Below are positions 46,181-55,533 of a stretch of 64,000 nt of DNA, one piece after another. Below the pieces are notes generated by a model that did no database searches, had not been told where the DNA came from, and saw nothing but the letters and a program-made list of their open reading frames with translations. Source of the stretch: Fuerstiella sp041398845 (GTDB lineage: Bacteria > Planctomycetota > Planctomycetia > Planctomycetales > Planctomycetaceae). The position numbers were made by a program, and so were the translations under genes. Position 1 is the first letter of the stretch; every line of letters starts with the position of its first letter. Where the stretch lies: positions 1,612,001 through 1,676,000 of the forward strand of contig JAWKTZ010000007.1 of the NCBI GenBank assembly GCA_041398845.1. The letters run 5' to 3'.

Positions 46181-47998
46181 TCACTGCCGGTTCGGCTCGA
46201 CCGTACCACGCCCTTCAATCAGTGTCAGCTCTGACTGGACAGGCAGGTCTTTCCACGATTCGATGGTACCGTTGCTCCAATGTACGGTGCATTTCTCAAT
46301 GAGTTCAGCCTGCCCGACACTGATGACGAGGCGAACATCGCTCGTTGACTGAAAACTGCCGCCGGCGAGGACATGCGCTGCCAGTTGCCCACCGGAAACC
46401 AGCACGTCCACCCGGGCTCCCTGAGCCTGACGCGAGGATGTTGTGCCGATCAATCTGAGTCGCACGCTGCCACCGGCCCGAATGCTGTCGTTGCGGAGTA
46501 AACCGACAGGTCTGGTTAAATGCGTGACCACCATGTCCACGTCTCCATCATTGTCAAGATCTCCACCGGCAACAGCCCGGCCGAGCCACTTTTCCCTGAA
46601 GTAAGGTCCAGCGTTCTGCGACACATCGGCGAACTGCTTTCCCTGCAGATTCTGAAACAATTGTGCAGGCATTTCATACTGGTGTTCCAGTCCAAGTGGG
46701 GTGAAGTCCCACACATGACCATTGGCAACGAAAATGTCCGGCCATTGATCCAGATCGAAGTCAAAACCAAGTGTGCCGAATCCAAGGAGAGGACGAGAGG
46801 TCGCATCCAGACCCAGTGTCGCATTTGCCAGACGAAATCCGAATTCCGGCCCGAGATTCTGATAAAAGTCGTTCACGTCAGCCGCGAAATTTGTCAGATA
46901 CAGATCAAAGTGCCCGTTGTGGTCGTAATCCGCACAGGCGATGCCCATACTGGCCTGAGGAATTCCATCGTCACCAACGGCCGCTCCTTTACTGAGTCCA
47001 AGATCGTCAAATTTCATTTGGCCCGCGTTGCGAAAGAAGTGATTCGACGTTGTGTCGTTGGCAACGTAAATATCAAGGCGTCCGTCCTCGTCAAGGTCAA
47101 CGATCTCAACGGCCAGACCTTTGCTGGTATCATTGAATGCGATACCTCCCGCATGACTGACGTCTTCGAACTGGCCGGTCCCCGAATTGTGGTACAGAAT
47201 ATCGGCCTGACCGGGGCGGTCCATCGGACCACAGGCAATGTGGATGGGGTTCGGCTTGTGCGGGGAATAGCAGGGCGGTTCTTCGGGTGACCACTGCACG
47301 TAATTGCAGACATAAAGCTCAACGTTGCCGTCGCCGTCGAGATCACCGAACGCACTGCTGGAGGACCACCGCTGATCGCCGATGCCGGATTCCTCAGTGG
47401 TTTCAGAAAACGTTCCATCTCCGTTGTTTCGCCACAGCCGATTCGTTCCGTACGCTCCTGCAAACACGTCGGGGAACCCGTCGTTGTCGTAGTCTGCGGC
47501 CGCACTGCCCATGCCAAATCCATACGCTTCCAGCTCCGCAGACTTCGTGACGGCTTCGTACGTCAGTTCTCCCGTTGCCCGATATAGCTGGTTTGATGCG
47601 CCGTGTTGATCGGCTGGATGATCGAAATCTGATCCATTCACCAGAAATACATCCAGCCTGCCGTCTGCATCGAAGTCAATCAGGGAAACTCCGCCTCCAT
47701 TCACTTCGGTCATAAAGTGCTTTGCCGTCGGATTGCCGTAGTAAGTAAAATTCATCCCGGCCGACTCAGCAACAGACGCGAACCGAATTCGCGATGTCTC
47801 TGCAATGTTCTCCGTGAGAGGCAATGGCTTCGAAGTCCTCTGGTCGGACGACCGGAGCTCAATCGCCGGAAGCATCAGCGGCGCGTTGTGGGTTGCAACT
47901 GAATCCATCGAGCTGTTTGTCCAGTACCATGCTGCGCCGAAAACAGCTCCGGCCATGGCCGCGATCAGCAAACCAATGTTTCGTTTGGATCGTGACAA
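46181..47998 (-). CDS. CRTAC1/ASPIC-UnbV-type protein with FG-GAP/VCBS repeats
   Basis: 605 residues starting at TTG 47998. An N-terminal membrane helix is followed by VCBS/FG-GAP calcium-binding blades: DFDADGRLDVFLVNG, DYDNDGFPDVFAGAYG, DLDGDGNVELYVCNYV, DLDEDGRLDIYVANDT, DYDHNGHFDLYLTNF and DLDNDGDVDMVVTHL. The C-terminus is the ASPIC/UnbV module (SVRLRLIGTTSSRQAQGARV ... VHWSNGTIESWKDL). Each blade supplies an Asp-rich calcium site. The protein is probably exported or membrane-tethered. It follows the TPR gene on the same strand by 106 bp, the usual partner in planctomycetes. The function is unknown. Confidence 0.9.
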   Translation of the reverse strand: MSRSKRNIGLLIAAMAGAVFGAAWYWTNSSMDSVATHNAPLMLPAIELRSSDQRTSKPLPLTENIAETSRIRFASVAESAGMNFTYYGNPTAKHFMTEVNGGGVSLIDFDADGRLDVFLVNGSDFDHPADQHGASNQLYRATGELTYEAVTKSAELEAYGFGMGSAAADYDNDGFPDVFAGAYGTNRLWRNNGDGTFSETTEESGIGDQRWSSSSAFGDLDGDGNVELYVCNYVQWSPEEPPCYSPHKPNPIHIACGPMDRPGQADILYHNSGTGQFEDVSHAGGIAFNDTSKGLAVEIVDLDEDGRLDIYVANDTTSNHFFRNAGQMKFDDLGLSKGAAVGDDGIPQASMGIACADYDHNGHFDLYLTNFAADVNDFYQNLGPEFGFRLANATLGLDATSRPLLGFGTLGFDFDLDQWPDIFVANGHVWDFTPLGLEHQYEMPAQLFQNLQGKQFADVSQNAGPYFREKWLGRAVAGGDLDNDGDVDMVVTHLTRPVGLLRNDSIRAGGSVRLRLIGTTSSRQAQGARVDVLVSGGQLAAHVLAGGSFQSTSDVRLVISVGQAELIEKCTVHWSNGTIESWKDLPVQSELTLIEGRGTVEPNRQ

Positions 47999-48104
47999 GG
48001 AAGTTCATTCTCAGAAAACGGAGGCAGACGTTTGCCGCCATGCCATATGTAAGTGAACGGCAGTCAAGTGAATTCAGGCCTTGTTGGCCGGAACTCGTCG
48101 ATAT

Positions 48105-49349
48105 TCAAAAGGAAAAGGCCGGTGTCAGTTTCTCCTCCGGTGGCGACAATGTTCCAGAAAAATTCTGCCGCTGATCGGCGATCATTCGCCAGCCGGATGC
48201 CAGTTTGCTGCGACCGCGTACTTCGTACAGTTCTGCCACCTCGCGACATAATTCGACCGTCGGTTCTTCGAGATTTTCGGTCAAAACAATCTGCAGCAAA
48301 CGTTGTTTGGCCAACGCCTGAGGGGCGATCTGTTCAAACACTTTCGCGGCTGCGTCCGCCTGCCCAAGCGACTGCAGCAGACTGCCACGGGCCTGCATAT
48401 ACTGGAGGTCGAACGGTCGCAGATCAAGTGCCGACTGAAGATGCGGCATCGCTTTCTCCGGAGACTCATCGATTAACGCGATGCGATGCAGCAGCCAATG
48501 CCAACGATCATGTTTGGGGAAACGAGCCGGCAGCGAGTCAGTGGTCTGTTGCGTTTGCGCGTCCCTTCCATCGGACAACAGCAGGTCGCGAGCCGCCCGA
48601 ATCTGACCTTGTTCGAGCAGAAATTCTGCGACGATGAGTCGTGTTTCGACATGTTCCGGCCGCAGTTGCAACGCCCGTTCCAACTGTTCATGAGCCAGCT
48701 TTAAATCTCCCAGTTGCCAGTGACAGTACCCCAATGCCAGCAGCACAACGGCCTGGTCGGAATGGGCGTCATTGGCCCTGCGAAGTGGAACAACGGCCTC
48801 CTGAGCAACCTGTTCGCGAATTTCTGTATACAAAGCGTCCAGCAGCACTGGATAGCTGTTCTCCGACTGCGTCAATTGATCCTCCAGAAAAGCTTCGAGT
48901 TCGCGGACGCGAAACTGATTGAAGTACAACCATTTCAGTTCTCGGTATGCTGCAGTCGAGTTTGGATATCGCTCGAGATGCCGACGGAAGGCGCCTTCAC
49001 AGTTTTCGAGGTGGCCTGAATTCAGCCACGCAAAGGCTGCTGCGAGACTCGCTGAGCGATGCTGATCGGAAACGATGGGAACGCGTTCAAAGAACTTCAC
49101 CGCCGAAGCCGGATCCTGCTCTTTCAGGCAGCACATCCCGGCCAGCAGCAAGGCATCACCATGCTGTGGTCTGACGAACAGAAGCCATTTCAACGTTGTT
49201 CGCGCCGCTTGAGGCTGCCCGGCCGCCAGTTCCAGTCTCGCCTTTGCCAGCGTCTCCCCGGACGTCGCGGAGATTCGATAGGCGCATAAGCCGCCGGAAA
49301 CTCCAGCGATCAGGGCAAGGCAGGTCAGTTGAGTCCACTTGCTTCGCAT
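48105..49349 (-). CDS. Tetratricopeptide-repeat protein
   Basis: 414 residues from ATG 49349 (the frame extends upstream but the signal-like WTQLTCLALIAGVSGGLCAY begins here). At least seven TPR-like units are visible, such as ALLLAGMCCLKEQDPASAVKFFERV, SAAFAWLNSGHLENCEGAFRRHLER, ALGYCHWQLGDLKLAHEQLERALQL and GSLLQSLGQADAAAKVFEQ. TPRs are protein-protein scaffolds. The gene is divergent from the TMTC-like gene and upstream of the ASPIC gene. The three genes form one group. A secreted or periplasmic location is inferred from the N-terminus. Confidence 0.85.
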   Translation of the reverse strand: MRSKWTQLTCLALIAGVSGGLCAYRISATSGETLAKARLELAAGQPQAARTTLKWLLFVRPQHGDALLLAGMCCLKEQDPASAVKFFERVPIVSDQHRSASLAAAFAWLNSGHLENCEGAFRRHLERYPNSTAAYRELKWLYFNQFRVRELEAFLEDQLTQSENSYPVLLDALYTEIREQVAQEAVVPLRRANDAHSDQAVVLLALGYCHWQLGDLKLAHEQLERALQLRPEHVETRLIVAEFLLEQGQIRAARDLLLSDGRDAQTQQTTDSLPARFPKHDRWHWLLHRIALIDESPEKAMPHLQSALDLRPFDLQYMQARGSLLQSLGQADAAAKVFEQIAPQALAKQRLLQIVLTENLEEPTVELCREVAELYEVRGRSKLASGWRMIADQRQNFSGTLSPPEEKLTPAFSF

Positions 49350-49480
49350 TTTTTGCACGGCTGCGTAAATCCCGCCCCCGATTTCACGCGGGTAACTCAC
49401 TGAATGAGGAACCATCAGATAATATACGATACAGTATACACCGCTGCACAGCACCGAAACCCAGGAATCAAGAAAACACC
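49350..49480. promoter_or_regulatory. Divergent promoter region with an AT-rich dyad
   Basis: 131 bp between the TPR gene (minus) and the TMTC-like gene (plus). TATACGATACAGTATA at 49423-49438 has 5-bp inverted arms around a 6-bp centre, in an otherwise GC-rich setting. It could be an operator or a -10 region, but no -35 was clear. A pair AGGAATCAAGAAAACACC upstream of ATG 49481 contains a possible ribosome binding site. Confidence 0.45.
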
Positions 49481-51853
49481 ATGTCAACCGCCGTCGATAT
49501 CCTGCGAGCCCCCGGCTCGCGACGTAATCGTCTGCGAAGATTCGGGTTCCCATTGCTGTTACTCGCAGTGACGGTAACCGTCTTTGGTCGAATTCTTGAG
49601 TTCGAATTCGTTGCCTGGGACGATGACTATCACATTCTCGAAAACCCGTGGTTCCGGCAGCTTTCGTGGGCACAGGTCCGCCACTTCTGGACTGAGCCGT
49701 ATTTTGGGCTCTACATCCCCGTCAGTTACACTTTCTTCGCACTCGAGACACTCGTGGGACGGGTGATCATCGGGGACGAAACGGGGTTTTCTCCTGAAGT
49801 TTTTCATGCCGGCAGCCTCATCCTGCACCTGCTGTCGACGCTCGTGATTTACTTTTTGCTGAAACGTCTCATCGCGGATGCCACAGCCGCGTTCGCGGGA
49901 AGTCTGATATTCTGCGTCCATCCGCTTCAGGTAGAATCTGTTGCCTGGATTTCGGAGACGCGTGGTCTGCTGTCCGCATTCCTGTCATTGTTGTCTGTTT
50001 CCTGCTACCTTCGAGCTGCGAATTCGCCAATTCCGGCGCAAGTTGCAGAGTCAGGCGTGGATCCGCACCGAATCAGCCGCCTGTGGTATCTGTCGGCGAC
50101 ATTTGCCTTCCTGCTTGCACTTCTTGCCAAGCCCACCGCTGTCTCTGTCCCCGTGATCATTGTCATCGTCGATCAACTGCTGGTGCGCCAGTCACTCAGA
50201 TTGACTCTTATGGCCATGCTGCCGTGGCTGGTGATCGCCTGCGGCGTCGTCGTCCTGAACAAGTCGCTGCAGTCCGATGAGTCGATCAACGTCATCGCAC
50301 CATGGTGGCAGCGGCCGTTTATCGCAGCCGACGCCATCGCCTTCTATTTCAGAAAAGCACTGCTGCCGCTTGGCCTGAATTTCGACTATGGCCGCTCACC
50401 GGCCAGAGCGGTTCAGGCATCGTTTTTTTGGACCATGCCGCTGGTTCCCGTTTCCGTCCTTGCCGCCGTCGCATTTATTCGCCCCCTCCGTCGTTATCTG
50501 CCTGCGATCGGCGTCTTTCTCGCAGCACTGCTGCCGGGTCTGGGGATCATTCCGTTTGCTCATCAGGAGATTTCCACCGTTGCCGATCGGTATTGCTATC
50601 TGGCACTGTCCGGACTGGCACTGGGAGTGGCGAGCTTTGTGAGTCAGACTCAGACGGTCGCGCGAGCTGGTGGTATTGTCATCTGGGCGTTCCTGCTGGC
50701 TGGGGGAGCGATCGCTCAGTCGGACCACTGGCGGAACAGCCAAAACCTCTTCGAGCACTCTCTGAAACTGAATCCGCAGAGTTTTGTTTCCTGCAATAAC
50801 TATGGAAATGTTTTGTTGCAATCGGGCAATATCGAACGGGCCATTCATTTGTATCGTCAGGCACTGGCAGTCAAGCCAGACTACGCCCGAGCGCATTACG
50901 GCATCGGAATCGCACTCATTCAGGCAGGGCACAATGAGGAGGCTGAAGGCCATCTGCAGGAGTCCATTCGCATCGATCCGAGTAGTGCTCGCGCGCACTA
51001 TGACCTGGCCGTTCTGGTTAGTCAGCGGGGACACGATGAACAGGCAATTGTTCTTTACAGGGAAGCGATCAAACGTGAGCCGACGCATGCCGGCGCCCAC
51101 AATAATCTTGGATTGCTGTTGGCCGAACGCGGCGACATGCCCCTCGCTGAACAGCATTTTCTGGCCGCTGTCAGTGCCGATTCAAAATCGACGGATGCCC
51201 GCGTCAATCTGGCGAATCTACTGATTCTGCATGGCGACGCTCAGGCAGCGGTGTCGCATTATCTGGCGGCACTGAAAGTGCAACCGGAGCTCCCCAATGT
51301 CCATGCAAACCTAGGCCGTTACTTTCTTCAGCAGGGGCATCTGGAACAGGCCGCTCAGCATCTGCAGTCAGCTCGCAGACTGTCCCCGGAAAACTCGGAC
51401 GTTCATTTCGATCTGGGTGTTGTTTATGATCGTCAGGGGCGAACCGGTCTGGCAGTCAGCTCTTACGAAGCGGCATTAAAGCTGCACCCAACTCATCCAA
51501 AAGCCCACCTGAATATGGCCATTCTGCTCCATCGTCGAAAACAGACCGAAGCGGCCGTCCAACATTTGTCCGACGCTCTGAATTCCGACCCAACCCTCGC
51601 GGCTGCACACAATATGCTCGGTATCATTCACAGTAGCCGTGAACATTGGAATGATGCCGTTCTTCACTTCGATGCTGCCATTCGAATCGATCCTCAATTT
51701 GCCGCAGCATATTATCATCTAGCCCATGTCCACTACCGGCAGGGCCGAAAAGACGCTGCGATTGACAACCTCAGGCATGCATTGCAACTGGTTCCGTCCG
51801 GGTCCGTTGCTGCCACTGATATCCAGGATGCTCTCCGGAAATACCTCAAATGA
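49481..51853 (+). CDS. TMTC-like integral membrane protein with C-terminal TPR array
   Basis: 790 residues from ATG 49481, in place of the longer frame from 49196 that overlaps the TPR gene. The N-terminal half has about nine hydrophobic segments. Early motifs FVAWDDDYHILENPWFRQLS, FHAGSLILHLLSTLVIYFLL, HPLQVESVAWISETRGLLSA and FAHQEISTVADRYCYLALSG match TMTC/GT-C type glycosyltransferase-like proteins (DDxYxxxNP and HPxxxESVAWxxxR patterns). The C-terminal half (about residues 410-790) is a run of roughly ten TPRs. Family members are thought to be protein O-mannosyltransferase-like, with an active Asp-Asp in the first loop (WDDDY, residues about 48-52). Donor and target are unknown here. Confidence 0.85.
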   Translation: MSTAVDILRAPGSRRNRLRRFGFPLLLLAVTVTVFGRILEFEFVAWDDDYHILENPWFRQLSWAQVRHFWTEPYFGLYIPVSYTFFALETLVGRVIIGDETGFSPEVFHAGSLILHLLSTLVIYFLLKRLIADATAAFAGSLIFCVHPLQVESVAWISETRGLLSAFLSLLSVSCYLRAANSPIPAQVAESGVDPHRISRLWYLSATFAFLLALLAKPTAVSVPVIIVIVDQLLVRQSLRLTLMAMLPWLVIACGVVVLNKSLQSDESINVIAPWWQRPFIAADAIAFYFRKALLPLGLNFDYGRSPARAVQASFFWTMPLVPVSVLAAVAFIRPLRRYLPAIGVFLAALLPGLGIIPFAHQEISTVADRYCYLALSGLALGVASFVSQTQTVARAGGIVIWAFLLAGGAIAQSDHWRNSQNLFEHSLKLNPQSFVSCNNYGNVLLQSGNIERAIHLYRQALAVKPDYARAHYGIGIALIQAGHNEEAEGHLQESIRIDPSSARAHYDLAVLVSQRGHDEQAIVLYREAIKREPTHAGAHNNLGLLLAERGDMPLAEQHFLAAVSADSKSTDARVNLANLLILHGDAQAAVSHYLAALKVQPELPNVHANLGRYFLQQGHLEQAAQHLQSARRLSPENSDVHFDLGVVYDRQGRTGLAVSSYEAALKLHPTHPKAHLNMAILLHRRKQTEAAVQHLSDALNSDPTLAAAHNMLGIIHSSREHWNDAVLHFDAAIRIDPQFAAAYYHLAHVHYRQGRKDAAIDNLRHALQLVPSGSVAATDIQDALRKYLK

Positions 51854-51904
51854 CCGCGACCCACTGATGTCACTGATTGCCTTGACCACTTCCCAACAAG
51901 TCTT

Positions 51905-53104
51905 TTGAACGCTGAGGGGAACATTCTGAAGACAAGTCTCTTGCAACGATCCTCGAGGTCCCTTTTTCGGAAAACAGTACTGCGCCTGTTGGCGACGGGC
52001 GGAGGCCTGCTGTGCGGTCTGTTGCTTTGCGAAGTCGCTCTCAGAGTCGCGGACATCAGGCCACAGATTCCCATCAGCAAGCGACGGTTAATCGTTCCCG
52101 ACAATCCGAAGATTGCCTTTCACTGCTACAGTTCAAATCCAAACGGAGAGCTGGAAGCTCTGCCCGATCTTGATCACGGTCTCTGGAAACTGACCACGTA
52201 TACTTTCGAACCCGATGACCTGCCACTCGGACAGGCAACAGAAACACCATGGTGTGTTCGTTACGACTTCTCTTCGCAGGGTTTTCGCGATCGGGAATAC
52301 ATTGAGCCCCCTGCAGACGGAGTCCTCCGAATAGCAGTGATTGGTGACTCCTTTGTATTCGGTGAAGGCGTTTCCGAAGGTCTCACATTGAGCCGACAGA
52401 TTAGCCGCTTACTTGGCGACAACACCGAAGTCCTGAACGCCGGGATGGTGGGTGCCAACATGCCGCAGGAAAGACGGACGCTGGAACGTGTTCTCGAGAA
52501 AAATCACAGCCGTCGCATCCTTTTTGTGTTCATCCCCAACGACATTCCTCTGACTGTCGCCCTTGAACAGCGTCAGGACTACATCAACGACCTTGTCGTA
52601 ATGCGAGACACGCACCTGACCGATCACCAGAATAATGCCTGGTACGCCGGACATCTTCGAACTCTTCATTTTGCCGGCCTGTTTTTGGCAATGCGGCGCA
52701 TTCAATACGAAACCATTCAGTGGTACCGGGACTCATACAATCCAGACTTCAACGGGCGGAACATGAAGGCATTTGAACAGGACATTCGTTCACTCGCGTC
52801 CATTCCGAATTGTCAGGTCGCCTTCGTGCTGTATCCACTGATGATAGGATTCGAATCCGGCTACCCATTGAGTTCCATCCACGAATACGTGGTTCAGATC
52901 GCTGAAACAGCCGGAATACCGGTGCTGGATCTTGCGGAAGCGTTTGCCGGACAAAAGACGGAAAGTCTGTGGGTTCATCCCACAGACCACCACCCCAACG
53001 GCGTTGCTCACGCGATTGCTGCAGAAAGAATCGTTCACTGGCTGAACAGCGAGGTGCCGCAGTTTCTGGAATCTGGCTCCTCAGACCACGGATCCGCTGA
53101 ATAG
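51905..53104 (+). CDS. SGNH-type hydrolase, membrane-anchored
   Basis: 399 residues from TTG 51905; CTG 51926 after GAGGGG is an alternative, and no ATG precedes the conserved part. A membrane helix (LLATGGGLLCGLLLCEVALR, about 28-47) anchors an SGNH domain: block I IGDSFVFGEGV with the likely nucleophile Ser, LNAGMVGANMPQE (block II Gly) and WVHPTDHHPNGVAHAIAAE with the catalytic Asp-His end. The region between is helical. It is similar in plan to the 44739 hydrolase at the other side of the TPR/ASPIC/TMTC group, so both may act on the same envelope polymer. Confidence 0.82.
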   Translation: MNAEGNILKTSLLQRSSRSLFRKTVLRLLATGGGLLCGLLLCEVALRVADIRPQIPISKRRLIVPDNPKIAFHCYSSNPNGELEALPDLDHGLWKLTTYTFEPDDLPLGQATETPWCVRYDFSSQGFRDREYIEPPADGVLRIAVIGDSFVFGEGVSEGLTLSRQISRLLGDNTEVLNAGMVGANMPQERRTLERVLEKNHSRRILFVFIPNDIPLTVALEQRQDYINDLVVMRDTHLTDHQNNAWYAGHLRTLHFAGLFLAMRRIQYETIQWYRDSYNPDFNGRNMKAFEQDIRSLASIPNCQVAFVLYPLMIGFESGYPLSSIHEYVVQIAETAGIPVLDLAEAFAGQKTESLWVHPTDHHPNGVAHAIAAERIVHWLNSEVPQFLESGSSDHGSAE

Positions 53105-53607
53105 GCACCAAGTGCCGGCATTCGCCTCAAATTGACCATGCGAGTGACTCGACCTCAGCAAGACCTTGCCTCGGTGCTGTCTGACCTGTTTCCCATCCGA
53201 CCATCACCGGCTCTACTCCTGTCGTTTCAATGGGGCAGCGATGCGACGGCAGAAAATGCAACCTCTGCGGCACAGTCGCCTCAGTCATAGTCCGATACCT
53301 GCCCGAAACGCATCCGACGTCGACTAATCAGTTGCCGCCGGTCTCGAAAGGTAAAATTCAAATCGCTGAAGGCGTTCAAGAGTCGGGGGGCTTCTGGATT
53401 GGTGGGGTCGGACTGTCGCCCCACCGTGTCGGTTCTGCACTCCAGCCGATCCGGTCGCTGCGCCGCCGGTCACTGCGGCACTTGTTCCTGATGCGTGTCG
53501 GCAGCCCTTTTCTGTGCCTGTGCTGCCAATTCAGGCTGATTGTTGCAACGATAACCGAGCGCCGAATTTCGACAGGCCCATGCGAGAAAAAAGGACGGGA
53601 GCAGCCT
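53105..53607. other. Intergenic region between the hydrolase and metW genes
   Basis: 503 bp between convergent genes. A 7-bp stem GGTGGGG/CCCCACC at 53401-53425 with an 11-nt loop is the only structure that stood out. Short frames on both strands look non-coding. No RNA gene was recognised. Confidence 0.5.
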
Positions 53608-54252
53608 CTATCCGGCGTCTGTGGTCGTCGTGTTTCGTTCCAGCAGATAGAACGCACTGTCGGCTCGCAGATTGGCGGCCCATGCTTTGTCGACAGAGCG
53701 ACCGCGAATGATGGGACGTTCCTTCACAATTCGCAGGCCGATGCTTTCCATCAGTTCGCGGAAATCGTACATCGACATGAAGTGGACGTTGGGAGATTCG
53801 TGCCATTCGTAGGGCAGCGTCTGAGTAATCGGCGTGCGACCTCGACGCAGGACTTCATAACGCACTCGCCAGTGTCCGAAGTTCGGAACCACAACCAGAC
53901 CTCGATTGGCCACTCGCAGCATTTCGGTCAGCAACAGTCGCGGATGCTGGACCTGCTGCAGAGTCTGGCTCAACACCGCAAAGTCAAATGCGTCGGACGG
54001 AATGTCCGCCAGGCCGCGATTCAAATCCGCAGCCACCACCGGAAGCCCTCGCTGAATGACGGTGGTGATGTTCTTCTGTTCCACATCAATGCCGACCACG
54101 TGGCAGCCCATTTCACCGTGCAGACGCTGCATCAAACGTCCATCGCCGCAGCCCAGGTCGATGACTCGACTGCTGCGGTCGATGTGCCGCATAATCAGTT
54201 CGTCCACAAGCTGCACGGACGGATCAGGAAGCTGGTATCGAGTGTTTGCCAT
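53608..54252 (-). CDS. metW: Methionine biosynthesis protein MetW
   Basis: 214 residues from ATG 54252. A SAM-type fold is visible: DLGCGDGRLMQRLHGEMGCH near 33-52 and VVGIDVEQKNITTVIQRG. The segment FDFAVLSQTLQQVQHPRLLL then LRVANRGLVVVPNFGHWRVR is characteristic of MetW. MetW partners homoserine acyltransferase MetX in methionine biosynthesis; in several bacteria it binds MetX and is needed for activity. The start is 6 bp after the metX stop, so the two are co-translated. A longer plus-strand frame over the same DNA is a shadow. Confidence 0.95.
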   Translation of the reverse strand: MANTRYQLPDPSVQLVDELIMRHIDRSSRVIDLGCGDGRLMQRLHGEMGCHVVGIDVEQKNITTVIQRGLPVVAADLNRGLADIPSDAFDFAVLSQTLQQVQHPRLLLTEMLRVANRGLVVVPNFGHWRVRYEVLRRGRTPITQTLPYEWHESPNVHFMSMYDFRELMESIGLRIVKERPIIRGRSVDKAWAANLRADSAFYLLERNTTTTDAG

Positions 54253-54258
54253 GGAACA

Positions 54259-55533
54259 TCAGGACCCTGCGACGGTCGACGGGACGGGGCCGGATTGGAG
54301 CAGTTCCGGGGCCGGAGGAGCATCTGTCACGGACGCTCGTGCGGGCTGGCGATCCTGGCGACCGGCAAGCTGTGTCTGTTCCAGAAACGGAGCCACAAGC
54401 TCTGTCAGAGGACCTAAGTCGATCAAAAAGGAATCATGACCGAATGGGCAGGCCAGTTCCACAAACGACACGTGTTTGCCAACCTGCAGCAATGCCGACA
54501 CCAGTTCCTTGCTTTGACTGGTCGGAAACAACCAGTCCGTGTCGTACGACGCCACCAGAAAACGCGACTGGACGTTTCTGAGTGCGTCGGCCAGTGTGGC
54601 ATGACCGTCGGAAAGGTCGAAGTAATCCATGGCTCGAGTCAGACAGACATAACTGTTGGCGTCAAAACGCTGGACAAACCGCTTGCCCTGATAGTGCAGA
54701 TAGCTTTCAATCTGAAATTCCGTTTCCTTCTGCATGTCATAGGCAAACCGGTCGCTGTCCTGAAGACGACGCCCGAACTTCAGTTCGATGGAATCTTCCG
54801 AAAGATAGGTGATGTGTGCGACCATGCGCGCCAGTGCCAGACCGTAGCGTGGTCCTTCGGAATCGTAGTACTTCCCGTTGCAGAATCCGGTGTCCGCATA
54901 GATTGCTCGACGCCCCACCGCGTTGAACGCAATGCCCTGAGCAGCCAGCTTGGGAGCTGACGCGAGCACAATGGTGCCCAGCATCTGGTCTGGAAAACGA
55001 ACGGCCCAGTCCAGAGTCTGCATACCGCCCAGACTGCCGCCAATCACGGCCAATAGCTGTTCAATCCCAAGGTGCCGTACCAGTTCAGAATGGACGGTCA
55101 CAATGTCGGACACTGTGATAAACGGAAAATCCAGGCAAAATCGGTCACCGGAGGCCGGGTTGATACTGCCTGGTCCCGACGTTCCCTGGCAGCCTCCAAG
55201 CACGTTGGCGCAGATCACAAAGTAGCGATCGGTGTCGAGTGCCTTGCCGGGGCCAATGAATCCGTCCCACCAGCCGGGTTTGGGATCGTCTGCGTTGTGG
55301 CGACCGGCAGCGTGAGCATCGCCGGTGAGCGCATGGCACACAAACACGGCATTATCACGTTCAGGATTCAGAGCTCCGTAGGTTTCGTAGGCAACCGTTA
55401 ATGGTCCCAATTCCGCACCATTCTGAAACCGCAGCGGTCGCTCCTCCGAAAACAACGTGGCGAATTGTGTCCGCACAATTCCCACATTGCCGGAAGTCTC
55501 GGGTTCGGGTTCGTCTGGAAACTCGGGATTCAT
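54259..55533 (-). CDS. metX: Homoserine O-acyltransferase (MetX)
   Basis: 424 residues. Catalyses acyl transfer (acetyl or succinyl) to L-homoserine, the first committed step of methionine synthesis. It is an alpha/beta hydrolase: GIEQLLAVIGGSLGGMQTLD with the nucleophile Ser at 167 in GGSLGG, the Asp near SYDTDWLFP and the His in PFGHDSFLIDL. Other family marks are CHALTGDAHAAG and GGCQGTSGPGSINPASG. About 45 extra C-terminal residues rich in Pro, Ala and Ser follow the usual end. The start is ATG 55533 with no strong ribosome binding site. It is upstream of metW. Confidence 0.94.
   Translation of the reverse strand: MNPEFPDEPEPETSGNVGIVRTQFATLFSEERPLRFQNGAELGPLTVAYETYGALNPERDNAVFVCHALTGDAHAAGRHNADDPKPGWWDGFIGPGKALDTDRYFVICANVLGGCQGTSGPGSINPASGDRFCLDFPFITVSDIVTVHSELVRHLGIEQLLAVIGGSLGGMQTLDWAVRFPDQMLGTIVLASAPKLAAQGIAFNAVGRRAIYADTGFCNGKYYDSEGPRYGLALARMVAHITYLSEDSIELKFGRRLQDSDRFAYDMQKETEFQIESYLHYQGKRFVQRFDANSYVCLTRAMDYFDLSDGHATLADALRNVQSRFLVASYDTDWLFPTSQSKELVSALLQVGKHVSFVELACPFGHDSFLIDLGPLTELVAPFLEQTQLAGRQDRQPARASVTDAPPAPELLQSGPVPSTVAGS

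Noticed and set aside
53230..54417. Long plus-strand frame of 395 codons
   Set aside because: It overlaps metW completely and the end of metX; its translation has no domain, while metW has clear motifs on the minus strand.
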